A DNA stretch of 64,000 nucleotides from Beijerinckia sp. 28-YEA-48 (GTDB lineage: Bacteria; Pseudomonadota; Alphaproteobacteria; Rhizobiales; Beijerinckiaceae). The stretch spans positions 62,001 through 126,000 of the forward strand of contig NZ_FNSI01000001.1 in the NCBI RefSeq assembly GCF_900104955.1. The letters run 5' to 3'. The first letter of the stretch is position 1; each line of letters begins with the position of its first letter. The notes under the pieces were generated by a model that did not search any database, had not been told where the DNA came from, and worked only from the letters and a program-made list of their open reading frames with translations. The position numbers and the translations under genes are program-made. Positions 1 to 7,713 of the stretch are shown here, piece by piece.

Positions 1-1249
1 AGACGAGCAGCGCGCCATCGGGCATCTGCAACACATAGGCCGGACGACCGTAGAATTTGTTGTCCTTGGTGTCGAGCAGGCCGGTCAGGAACGGCTCGAT
101 TCTAGCCTTGCCACCGGAGGTGCGCGCGACGACGACATCGTAGCCGAACTTCTGTTCACGGTTCCAGGAGCCGTGACGAGCGATGAAGGCGACATTCTTA
201 TAGGCCGCCGGGAACATCGAGCCGGTGTAGAAGCGAATGCCCAGGCCCGCCGCATGGGGGCCGGTGAGGGCTGCCGGCAAGATGACGCCGGCGCAGGCGT
301 TCGGCTTCTTGATGTCGGGATCGGCAATGCCGTTGGCGTGGCAATAGGGGAAGCCGAAGTTGGCGCCGACCATGTTCTTGGGCAGACGGTTCAGCTCATC
401 TTCCGGTCCGGCATTGCCGGCCCAATCGCGGCCGTTATCGGTGAACCACAATTCGCCGGTGATCGGATGCCAATCGAAGCCGACGGTATTGCGCACGCCG
501 CGCGCGACGATTTCCATGCCCGAGCCATCGGGATTGTAACGGCGAATCTGGCCGTGAACGCCGGGGTTGATCTCGCAGATGTTACAATTGGCGCCGACCT
601 GGATGTAGAGCTTTCCATCGGGACCGAAGGCGGCATATTTCCAATTGTGATGGGCTTCCGGCGGCAGGCCGAATTTCTCGGTGAGATCGACGGGCTCGCC
701 CGGATTGGCCAGCTTGTCCTCGATATTGTCGTAGCGCAGCACGCGATTGATCGCGAGCACGTAGAGCGCGCCGTCCTTGACCACAAGGCCGTTGGGTTGG
801 GTGAGGCCGGTGAGCAGGGTTTTCACCTCGCGCTTGCCGTCCTTGTCGGTGATCGCATAGACGCGGCCCAGCGAGCGGGTGCCGACAAACATCGTGCCCT
901 TCGGCCCGACCACCATGGTGCGCCCGCCCGGATGGCCGCTCGACCAGACTTCCGCCTTGAAGCCGCGTGGTAGCTTGATCTTGTCGAGTGGCAGGCGATC
1001 GACCGCAGTGGCGAGCGGTGGCACGGGGATCGGCGCGAGCTTGGTGTCTTGCTTGCTGGCGGTGGGATTCGACAGATCCATGCGGCTCAGGCCAGGCGGC
1101 CCGGCGGGCGCGGCCGGAGCAGCTGCAGGGGCTGATGGTGCGGCAGGAGCTGCTGGCGCAGCCGGGGCCGGTTGCTGGGCCAGCGCGACGGCACTGAAGG
1201 CTAACGTCGCCGATAGCGAAAGCGCCGTGAATGCAAGCGAACGATGCAT
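1..1249 (-). CDS. PQQ-dependent sugar dehydrogenase (sorbosone dehydrogenase family), C-terminus outside window
   Basis: Secreted beta-propeller dehydrogenase, expected to oxidise a sugar or aldose-type substrate in the periplasm with PQQ. Residues 1-24 form a signal peptide, followed by an Ala/Pro-rich linker to about residue 52. The propeller body starts near residue 90 (KLPRGFKAEVW). It carries family hallmarks such as LTQPNGLVVKDGALYV, VRNTVGFDWHP, LWFTDNGRDW and ARHGSWNR. The 416 visible residues end in a PDGALLV motif, so the blade near the C-terminus is cut by the window start. The ATG has a strong GGAGGAGG-type ribosome site just upstream. It is divergent from the cupin pair. The family call is firm; the substrate is unknown, and no haem domain is visible. 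Confidence 0.88.
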   Translation of the reverse strand, partial: MHRSLAFTALSLSATLAFSAVALAQQPAPAAPAAPAAPSAPAAAPAAPAGPPGLSRMDLSNPTASKQDTKLAPIPVPPLATAVDRLPLDKIKLPRGFKAEVWSSGHPGGRTMVVGPKGTMFVGTRSLGRVYAITDKDGKREVKTLLTGLTQPNGLVVKDGALYVLAINRVLRYDNIEDKLANPGEPVDLTEKFGLPPEAHHNWKYAAFGPDGKLYIQVGANCNICEINPGVHGQIRRYNPDGSGMEIVARGVRNTVGFDWHPITGELWFTDNGRDWAGNAGPEDELNRLPKNMVGANFGFPYCHANGIADPDIKKPNACAGVILPAALTGPHAAGLGIRFYTGSMFPAAYKNVAFIARHGSWNREQKFGYDVVVARTSGGKARIEPFLTGLLDTKDNKFYGRPAYVLQMPDGALLV

Positions 1250-1403
1250 GATAATTCCTCCTCCTCGTCAGCCGGCTGCAACTTCTTGCGCAATTTGCCG
1301 GCCCCTTCAGCAGGTTAGGGATGTGTGTCGTATCTGGCAACCATTCAAAGGTCGGTACATGACATCCATTGAAGGCGCGCGTATAGACAGGCTGAAAACG
1401 TAA

Positions 1404-1422
1404 GCCGAGCTCCAGGCTCGGC
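1404..1422 (+). promoter_or_regulatory. 5' UTR hairpin just before the cupin ribosome site
   Basis: A perfect 7-bp stem (GCCGAGC/GCTCGGC) with a 5-nt loop ends two bases before the GGGAGG ribosome site of the first cupin gene. It could modulate translation initiation or mRNA stability. There is no T-run, so it is not a terminator. The structure is seen; the function is inferred. Confidence 0.4.
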
Positions 1423-1435
1423 GCGGGAGGAACCA

Positions 1436-2074
1436 ATGACTGCGGATCCCAGGGTACAAAAGGGCGGTGCGCAAGTCGCCGATATCGGGCACAATTCGGC
1501 GGCGCTCGAAGAGAAGCGCGAAACGCTTTATCACCGTAAGAAAGACCGCGTGTTCGTGCGCGGCATCCAAGGCGAATATAACGTCAAGCAGGAACTCGAT
1601 CGGCTGCGGTCGGTGCCGCGCGTGCGTAAGGCCAAGGACATCCAATTCGTCGACGGGCCGCAGGCGTTCAGCCGCCATTATGTCGAGCCGAAGGACGGCA
1701 TCACCCAGACCTTCCACATGCATCTGGAAGAATATGCGCCGGGTGCTTCGTCGCAGAAGCACGGTCACGTCAACGAGGCGGCGTTCTATATTCTCGATGG
1801 CGAAGGCTATGAGATTCACGACGGCGTGCGTTACGACTGGAAGGCTGGCGACATCGCCATCGTCCATAACAACTGCGTGCATCAGCACTTCAATGCGTCG
1901 AAGACCAAGCCAGCCCGGGCGCTCGTGATCAAGACGAAGCCGATGTATCTCTTCCTCAACATGCTGTTCCAGAAGACCGTCAAGGAGCGGCCCGTCGACG
2001 TGACGCCCGAGTGCGAAGGCTTCGAGGCGCGCGAGATCGAGGACGACTTCAACCATCCCAAGGGAGGTTATTGA
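1436..2074 (+). CDS. cupin domain protein, first of a coupled pair
   Basis: Single-domain cupin of 212 residues. The metal-binding motif is visible: His109, His111 and Glu114 (QKHGHVNEAAFYIL) and, in the second motif, His149 (CVHQHF). The barrel lies at about residues 90-165, with helical extensions on both sides. Such cupins act as small-molecule dioxygenases, isomerases or binding proteins, and the sequence alone does not give the substrate. The start has a GGGAGG site 6 nt upstream. The stop codon TGA overlaps the start of the next cupin by one base (TGATG), so the two are probably translated together and may form a hetero-oligomer. No gene symbol can be assigned. Confidence 0.85.
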   Translation: MTADPRVQKGGAQVADIGHNSAALEEKRETLYHRKKDRVFVRGIQGEYNVKQELDRLRSVPRVRKAKDIQFVDGPQAFSRHYVEPKDGITQTFHMHLEEYAPGASSQKHGHVNEAAFYILDGEGYEIHDGVRYDWKAGDIAIVHNNCVHQHFNASKTKPARALVIKTKPMYLFLNMLFQKTVKERPVDVTPECEGFEAREIEDDFNHPKGGY

Positions 2075-2691
2075 TGGCTTGGGGCGAAAGCGCCAGCTGG
2101 CTCGAAGGCCAGAACAACGAACATCTCTATCAGCGCTTGTTGGATGACGCGCGCGATGCGCCGTCGCGCAATGCGCGCCGCAAGAAGATCGTCCGTCCGC
2201 ATGAAATGCCGTGGGAGATGTCGCGGCAGGGCCTGCTGAAGCATCTGCTCAACGAGCAGATGAACACGCGCATCGAAACGGTCGACGCCTATATGCAGAT
2301 CATTCCGCCGGGCTCGCGCTCAGGCAAGCACCGGCATCTCGCCGAGGAATGCGTCTATATCCTCGAAGGGCGCGGCTACGACCTGCATCAGGATTGCGAT
2401 GTCGAGATTACCGATGTGTTCTCCTGGACACCGCAGGAGGAGATCAGGAAGTTCGAATGGGAAGCCGGCGACTATATCTATATTCCGCCGAACACCATTC
2501 ATCAGCATTTCAACGCCGACCCGGAGCGTCCGGTGCGGGTGATCTCGTCGACGGCGCGCATCTTCAAACAGATGGGGCTCAACACGCTCGATCAAATGGA
2601 AGATGCACCAGAGTATGATGCGACCGTCACCTTGAACGAGCAGGTCATTCGCGAGTTTTTGCGTGGCGAGCGTCGCGGCAAGAATCTCTAG
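2074..2691 (+). CDS. cupin domain protein, second of a coupled pair
   Basis: Cupin of 205 residues, a distant paralogue of its upstream partner. Motif 1 has His86, His88 and Glu92 (GKHRHLAEECVYIL) and motif 2 has His143 (NTIHQHFNAD). The two partners share the HQHFNA signature. Residues 108-128 form an insertion between the motifs that the first cupin lacks. The start was chosen at the ATG inside TGATG, with AGGGAGG upstream. The paired arrangement recalls enzymes made of two half-cupins, such as gentisate-type dioxygenases, but that link is only inference. Confidence 0.84.
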   Translation: MAWGESASWLEGQNNEHLYQRLLDDARDAPSRNARRKKIVRPHEMPWEMSRQGLLKHLLNEQMNTRIETVDAYMQIIPPGSRSGKHRHLAEECVYILEGRGYDLHQDCDVEITDVFSWTPQEEIRKFEWEAGDYIYIPPNTIHQHFNADPERPVRVISSTARIFKQMGLNTLDQMEDAPEYDATVTLNEQVIREFLRGERRGKNL

Positions 2692-2710
2692 GGCCGGCTA
2701 TAGGAAACCC

Positions 2711-2874
2711 CTTGGTGTCATCCCGGACACCTGCGCAGCAGGTGATCCGGGATCCAGGGGCGCGTGACGAGTGTTGCCTGTTGCAATACGCCGAAGTTTA
2801 CGCCGCGATTGAAGTCTTTACCGCTCGCCCCTGGGTCCCGGATCACGCTGCGCGTGTCCGGGATGACACCAAGG
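2711..2874. repeat. long imperfect palindrome (second dispersed repeat family, copy 1)
   Basis: The left arm begins CTTGGTGTCATCCCGG and the right arm ends CCGGGATGACACCAAGG, giving arms of roughly 45-50 bases around an AT-richer centre. Inside each arm are smaller hairpins around CCTGCGCAGCAGG-type sequences. It lies between the 3' ends of the convergent cupin and binding-protein genes, so it could end transcription both ways. A related copy is at 54824-55020. Such GTCATCCCGG palindromes are common dispersed repeats in Hyphomicrobiales. Confidence 0.8.
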
Positions 2875-2898
2875 TTTTGCGGCAACCTAACGCTCGGC

Positions 2899-3960
2899 CT
2901 ATGGATAAATCTTCTTAGCCAAAGCGATGCCTTCGTTCTGCCGGTCTGGATCGGTGGTGCCGAGCAGTTTGGCATTGGCGAAGGGCCTGACCTCGGGCGG
3001 AATCTTGTCGGCGAGACCATCGCGCACGATGCCCATGCCGGTCTTTGCCCACAGCAATTGCGCTTCCTCCGACATGCCGTAGTCGATGTAGAGGCGGGCC
3101 GCGTTGGGATGCGGTGCATTGCGCATCAGCGTGTTGCCATACAGCACGAAGGGCACGCCCTCGGCCGGGATGATCGGCTTGACGGGGAGGCCCTTGAGAT
3201 TGGCGATATCGGTGAGAATGAACGGGACATAGACCGAATATTCGCCGCGGGCGACGCGTCGGCCGGCTTCGCGCATGTCGCGGGTGAAGGACGGATCGTT
3301 CTTCGCCATCTCTTGGTGGTATTTTTCGCCGAGCCCCGGCGCGTTGAGCTGGGCGAAGAACATCAGATAGCCGCCGCCGACGGCGCGCACGTCATCGGAA
3401 AGAATCTTGCCCTTCCACTTCGGATTGGTGAGGTCGGCCCAGCTCTTGGGTTCGTCCTCCGGCTTGACCATCGAGGAGTTGATGAGGATGCCATAGGGGA
3501 TCGTCATCGACGGCGCGAACAGGTTGCCGCTCGTCATCTTGGCGAAGTCGGGTTTCAGCGTGGTGATGTTGGGCACGGCTTCGTGCGGAACATAACTCTT
3601 GTCCTCACGGGCGATCAGACGGGCCTGGCCTTCCGACGTATAGGTGATGTCAGCGATGAAGCGGCCGGCGCCCTGTTCGACGCGGGCGCGCTCGCGAATG
3701 TCGGAGCCACGGCCTTCGAGCATGTTGACGGTGATGCCATATTTATTCTGAAAGCCTTGCACGATGGCCTTCAGCGTCGGATCGCCAACGAGCGCCGTAT
3801 AGACAACAAGTTCCTTCTCGTTCTTGGCATCGGCGATCACTTTCGCCCAAGCTGCGCTCGGAGCAGCCTCTTGCGCGAACGCCGATGGCGCGGCCAGAGA
3901 CAGCGCCATGGCGAGAATGATCTGTGCCCCTCTGCTGTTTGTTTTTCTTGTCGATTTCAT
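2899..3960 (-). CDS. ABC transporter substrate-binding protein (iron/phosphonate/polyamine-like fold)
   Basis: Periplasmic solute-binding protein of 353 residues with a signal peptide at residues 1-29 (cut after AFA). The ELVVYTALVGDP start of the mature domain, the FQNKYGITVN strand and the WADLTNPKWKGKI motif match type II binding proteins of the Fe(III)/2-aminoethylphosphonate/spermidine group. No permease or ATPase gene lies nearby, so this is an orphan receptor. It follows the FAD oxidoreductase by 27 bases on the same strand and is probably in its operon. The ligand is unknown. Confidence 0.85.
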   Translation of the reverse strand: MKSTRKTNSRGAQIILAMALSLAAPSAFAQEAAPSAAWAKVIADAKNEKELVVYTALVGDPTLKAIVQGFQNKYGITVNMLEGRGSDIRERARVEQGAGRFIADITYTSEGQARLIAREDKSYVPHEAVPNITTLKPDFAKMTSGNLFAPSMTIPYGILINSSMVKPEDEPKSWADLTNPKWKGKILSDDVRAVGGGYLMFFAQLNAPGLGEKYHQEMAKNDPSFTRDMREAGRRVARGEYSVYVPFILTDIANLKGLPVKPIIPAEGVPFVLYGNTLMRNAPHPNAARLYIDYGMSEEAQLLWAKTGMGIVRDGLADKIPPEVRPFANAKLLGTTDPDRQNEGIALAKKIYP

Positions 3961-3987
3961 ATTTCCCTCCCTTCCAATTGTTTATTC

Positions 3988-5352
3988 CTAGTGCAGGTTT
4001 CTATCCTTTCCGCCGTCGTCCGTGCGGTCGAGATTGTCGCTGAGGCGCCTCTGCAGAGCGCTGATGTCGATCTGCTGCACGCTGCCCGAGCCGGCGAGGT
4101 CGAGCGCATGGGCGGCCGCCGCGCCCATGGCCATGCAGGGGCCCATCACGCGCACGCTCGACAGGGCGGCGAGATCGGCATCAATGCAGCGGCCGGCGGC
4201 GCAGAGATTGTCGGCGTCTTCGGGAATGAGCGAACCGAGCGGAATGTAATGGGCGTGATCCTCCGGAAAGGTCTGCCAGGCATAGCCGGCGCCGTGATCG
4301 TGCAGCTCGACCGGCCAGGCGGTGCGGCCGATCGCGTCGGGATGGCGAAAGCCGCGCCGCACTTCATCGAGCGAGAGCTGATGCTTGCCGACGATCCAGC
4401 GGGTCTGCCGGATGCCGGGCATGCCATAGCTGCGGATCTTCGCCTTGCCGAAGCAGGCGGGAAATTGCTCCATCAGGAATTTGACGGAGAGATCCGCCTG
4501 CGCTTTGCCGTCGAGCGTTGATTTGGAGGCAGCGAGTGGCTCAAGCGGCGTTTCCGTATGGGTCATGTTGAGCGCGGCGATGTTGCGGCCGGGAATGACG
4601 AAGGAAACGCAATTGCGGCGCAGGAGGCCGTAGGCTTCGCCCTTTTCTTCCATCTTCTGCGCCAGTTCCGCGCGCGTTGGATGGGCGGCCTCGTCGATAT
4701 TTTCGACAACCACCATTTGCGTGCCGAACACCGGATTGCCCGACGGCTCACGGCAGGCGAACCCGCCGAGCCAGGCGAGGGCTGCATCGCCCGAGGCGTC
4801 GATGAAGCCGGTCGCTTCGACGATCACATCGCCGTAGCGTGTCGCCAGCTCGATCGATTTGACGCGGCGGCCATCGCGTTCGACGTGGCGCATGATGGCG
4901 CCGAGAATGGTGGTGATGCCGCTCTTGCGCACGCTCTCTTCGACCCAGCGGCCGAGCGCGATCTCATCGTAATAGACGACCGTCGTCACCGGCCCGTGGC
5001 GGTAATGCAGCGCCTTGTCCATGGCGCCAAGATCACGCAGAATGTCGTCGGCGATGCCATGGGTGAATTGATAACCGAAATTGCCATTCGAAAAGAGGCC
5101 GCAGAATGTGCCGATGATCGAATTGACGGCTTGCCCGCCGAGCACCGGTAATGAATCCACCAGAATAACCCGGCGCCCGAGACGCGCGGCTTCGAGCGCG
5201 GCGGAAATGCCGGCGGCGCCGGAGCCGATCACGCAGATGTCGCAGGAAACCCGTTGTGTCGGCGCATGGGCGTCGCGACGAACGATGCGCGTTCCAGTTG
5301 CGACTTCGCCGACGGTCTCGGGATTGGAGTGTTCGGAATGCGCCAGCCCCAT
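3988..5352 (-). CDS. FAD-dependent oxidoreductase
   Basis: Soluble flavoprotein of 454 residues. A Rossmann motif GSGAAG at residues 43-48 is followed by VILVDSLPVLGGQAVNS, the FAD-binding pattern of the FAD_oxidored group. A second FAD contact, ATGFIDASGDAALAWLGG, lies near residue 210. The start was set at the ATG preceded by AGAGGAC; a longer frame has no ribosome site. It shares a transcription unit with the binding protein downstream. The substrate may be the compound bound by that receptor, but this is inference. The divergent neighbour is a TctC-type receptor. Confidence 0.85.
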   Translation of the reverse strand: MGLAHSEHSNPETVGEVATGTRIVRRDAHAPTQRVSCDICVIGSGAAGISAALEAARLGRRVILVDSLPVLGGQAVNSIIGTFCGLFSNGNFGYQFTHGIADDILRDLGAMDKALHYRHGPVTTVVYYDEIALGRWVEESVRKSGITTILGAIMRHVERDGRRVKSIELATRYGDVIVEATGFIDASGDAALAWLGGFACREPSGNPVFGTQMVVVENIDEAAHPTRAELAQKMEEKGEAYGLLRRNCVSFVIPGRNIAALNMTHTETPLEPLAASKSTLDGKAQADLSVKFLMEQFPACFGKAKIRSYGMPGIRQTRWIVGKHQLSLDEVRRGFRHPDAIGRTAWPVELHDHGAGYAWQTFPEDHAHYIPLGSLIPEDADNLCAAGRCIDADLAALSSVRVMGPCMAMGAAAAHALDLAGSGSVQQIDISALQRRLSDNLDRTDDGGKDRNLH

Positions 5353-5457
5353 ATGATGTCCTCTTTTGATGATGTTCTTTTTGTTCTTGGCGGCGCAGGT
5401 TAGCGGCGCAGCCGGGCCAAGCAAGTGATTTTATAACGTGGTTTTATGATGTGGATT

Positions 5458-5473
5458 GTTCCACTTCAGGAAC
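5458..5473. promoter_or_regulatory. short palindrome between divergent genes
   Basis: GTTCC-N6-GGAAC in the 170-base gap between the FAD oxidoreductase (minus) and the TctC-like gene (plus). It is placed as an operator would be, 50 bases before the GTG start of the latter. An AT-rich stretch with two similar TTTTAT-containing segments lies just to its left. No regulator gene is adjacent. Confidence 0.3.
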
Positions 5474-5522
5474 CTCGCCGGGCGTTGTCGGTTCTCGTAA
5501 CAGGAACAGGAAGGAGAATGCA

Positions 5523-6557
5523 GTGGGCAGGTTCCTCGTTGCGGCTGTGTCCGTGCTATCGGTGATTGTCTCGCAGGCTAAAGCGCAGGAGGCGGTCGGG
5601 CAATTCTACAAGGGTCGCACGATCACCCTTGTGGTGGGAACGTCGGCTGGCGGTGGTTACGACACCTATGCCCGGCTGATGGCGCGCTTCCTCAGTGCTC
5701 ATGTTCCCGGCGCGCCAAGCGTCATCGTTTCCAACATGCCGGGCGCTGGCAGCAATGTGATGGCCGCCTATGTGGCCGCTTCCGCGGTGAAGGATGGCAC
5801 CATCATCGGCGCACCGTTTTCGACCCAACCGCTCGCCGGCATTCTCGAAGATGTATCGCGGCTGCGTTACGATCCGACGCGGCTGCATTATCTTGGCAGT
5901 GCGACGGCGGATCTCTTCGTTTGCGTGGCGCGTCCCGACGCGCCAGCCAAGACCTTCGCCGACACATTCAAGGCCGAGATGGCGATGGGCGGCACCGCCG
6001 AAACAGGATCGACGGGCTATCTGCCGGTGCTGCTCAACAATGTATTGGGCACGCAGTTCAAGCCGGTGCTCGGCTATCCTGGTAGCCGCCAGATCATGGC
6101 GGCGATCGAGAAGGGCGAAGTGCATGGCATGTGCGGAATCAATTGGGCGAGCCTGACCACGCAATATGCGACCTTGCTCAGCGAAAAGAAGATCCGTGTG
6201 ATTGCGCAGGAAAATGCCCGGGGTGTCGACGAGCTCGACAAGCAGGGCGTGCCGCGCACCCTGGAGTTCGCCAAGACGGACGAGCAGCGTGCCATTCTCA
6301 ATATCATTTACGCGCAAGAGGTCTTCGCGCGGCCGTATTTCGTCGCGCCTGAAGTGCCGCGCGAGCGGCTTGCCGCTCTGCGCCAAGCTTTCCTGGACAC
6401 ATGGAAGGCGCCGGAGCTTCTGACCGAGGCCAAGCGCATGGGGCTCGATGTCGATCCGACGTCCGGCGAAGACCTGCAGAAGCTGCTGGAGAAGATCTAC
6501 GCTTCGCCGGCCGATCTCCTGGTAAAAACCAGAGAGGCGATCCGGCTGAAGCGTTGA
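5523..6557 (+). CDS. tripartite tricarboxylate transporter (TctC/Bug) substrate-binding protein
   Basis: Periplasmic receptor of 344 residues with a signal peptide to about residue 21 (SQAKA). Mature-domain hallmarks are FYKGRTITLVVG, the AGGGYD loop that binds carboxylate ligands, and the NMPGAGS motif. It starts at GTG, preceded by AGGAAGGAGA; no ATG fits the signal peptide. No TctA/TctB genes are adjacent on this strand, but a fused TctAB permease and a second receptor lie 4-8 kb away. It probably supplies a carboxylic acid to such a permease. Confidence 0.86.
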   Translation: MGRFLVAAVSVLSVIVSQAKAQEAVGQFYKGRTITLVVGTSAGGGYDTYARLMARFLSAHVPGAPSVIVSNMPGAGSNVMAAYVAASAVKDGTIIGAPFSTQPLAGILEDVSRLRYDPTRLHYLGSATADLFVCVARPDAPAKTFADTFKAEMAMGGTAETGSTGYLPVLLNNVLGTQFKPVLGYPGSRQIMAAIEKGEVHGMCGINWASLTTQYATLLSEKKIRVIAQENARGVDELDKQGVPRTLEFAKTDEQRAILNIIYAQEVFARPYFVAPEVPRERLAALRQAFLDTWKAPELLTEAKRMGLDVDPTSGEDLQKLLEKIYASPADLLVKTREAIRLKR

Positions 6558-7667
6558 TCAGCCCGATCGCGCGCGCAGCGCCTCGATGAGGACGGCGATG
6601 TCCTGCGGCAACTCGCTTTGGAACGTCAGCGCATCGCCGGTGATCGGATGGTCGAACCCGAGCACGGCAGCGTGCAGGGCCTGGCGGCCCAATTGCTCCA
6701 GCAACTGGCGGGAGGTTTCGTCGAGCAAGGCCGCCTTGGTGCGAACGCTCGCCGCATAAAGCGGGTCGCCGAGCACCGGATGGCCGATATGGGCCATGTG
6801 GACGCGGATCTGATGGGTGCGGCCGGTTTCCAGACGACAGGAGACCAACGCGGCGACGGGTGTTTCGTCACCGCGGAACATTTCCTGCAGTTCCCAATGG
6901 GTGATTGCCTCGCGGCCGCGATCGGCGCGCACGACCGCCTGTTTTTCGCGCTGGCCGGGATGACGACCGATGGGGGCGTTGATGACGCCGCCGCGCCGGG
7001 GCGCGCCCCAAACCACTGCCTGATATTCGCGGTCGAGCCGCAGGGTGCGGCCGTGGTCGGCAAACAGTGCGGCGAGGCCCTGGTGGGCCGCATCGGTTTT
7101 GGCGACGACGAGCAGGCCTGACGTGTCCTTGTCGAGGCGATGGACAATCCCCGGCCGTTTCACGCCGCCGACGCCCGAGAGGGAATCGCCGCAATGGGCG
7201 ATGAGCGCATTGACCAGGGTGCCGGTCTCGTGCCCGGCGGAGGGATGTACGACGAGCCCAGCCGGCTTGTCGATGATGACGAGGTGCTCGTCCTCGAAGA
7301 CGATGTTGAGCGGAATATTCTCGCCTTCCGGTTCGGCGGCGACGGGCAACGGCAGGTCTAGGGTGACCGTCTGGCCGCTCCGAACCTTGGCCTTGGGGTC
7401 GCTGGTAGGGTGGCCATCGATACTGACCTGGCCGTCCTCGATCAGCGCCTGGATGCGGGTGCGCGACAGGGCTTCGCCGGCGGTATCGGCCAGCGCCGCC
7501 AGATAGCGGTCGAGCCGCTGGCCGGCGTCGGCTTCCTCAACGGTATGGCTGCGTTTTCCGGCCTCTGGCGTCGCCAGCAGGCGCGGCGGCGGCCGCGGTC
7601 GATCCTCTTCAGGGTCGCGAAGTTTGGCAAGGCCCGCTTGATAGCGGCGTTTGGCATGCTGGTTCAT
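6558..7667 (-). CDS. rluD: RluA-family 23S rRNA pseudouridine synthase, RluD-like
   Basis: Isomerises uridines to pseudouridine in 23S rRNA. An N-terminal S4 RNA-binding domain (about residues 47-105) precedes the catalytic domain. The catalytic motif HRLDKDTSG lies at residues 176-184, with the nucleophilic Asp179. RLETGRTHQIRVHMAHIGHP lies towards the C-terminus. There is a basic, proline-rich extension of about 40 residues before the S4 domain. At 369 residues it is slightly longer than E. coli RluD. It is convergent with the TctC gene with no gap, and divergent from the flavoprotein. RluD is the likeliest member, but RluC cannot be excluded. Confidence 0.88.
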   Translation of the reverse strand: MNQHAKRRYQAGLAKLRDPEEDRPRPPPRLLATPEAGKRSHTVEEADAGQRLDRYLAALADTAGEALSRTRIQALIEDGQVSIDGHPTSDPKAKVRSGQTVTLDLPLPVAAEPEGENIPLNIVFEDEHLVIIDKPAGLVVHPSAGHETGTLVNALIAHCGDSLSGVGGVKRPGIVHRLDKDTSGLLVVAKTDAAHQGLAALFADHGRTLRLDREYQAVVWGAPRRGGVINAPIGRHPGQREKQAVVRADRGREAITHWELQEMFRGDETPVAALVSCRLETGRTHQIRVHMAHIGHPVLGDPLYAASVRTKAALLDETSRQLLEQLGRQALHAAVLGFDHPITGDALTFQSELPQDIAVLIEALRARSG

Positions 7668-7713
7668 GGGCGGAGGGATAGCACAGCGTCCTCGATCGGA
7701 CTAAGGCTTTGGC

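Noticed and set aside
582..1436. Minus-strand frame of 284 codons overlapping the PQQ dehydrogenase
   Set aside because: It is another frame of the same strand; the adjacent frame from 1249 carries the signal peptide and all propeller motifs.
2764..4521. Very long plus-strand open frame opposite the binding protein and oxidoreductase
   Set aside because: It runs antisense to two well-supported genes, has no ribosome site or recognisable domain, and its residue pattern (rich in Arg, Asp, Glu, His and Val with no hydrophobic core order) is that of a GC-rich shadow frame.
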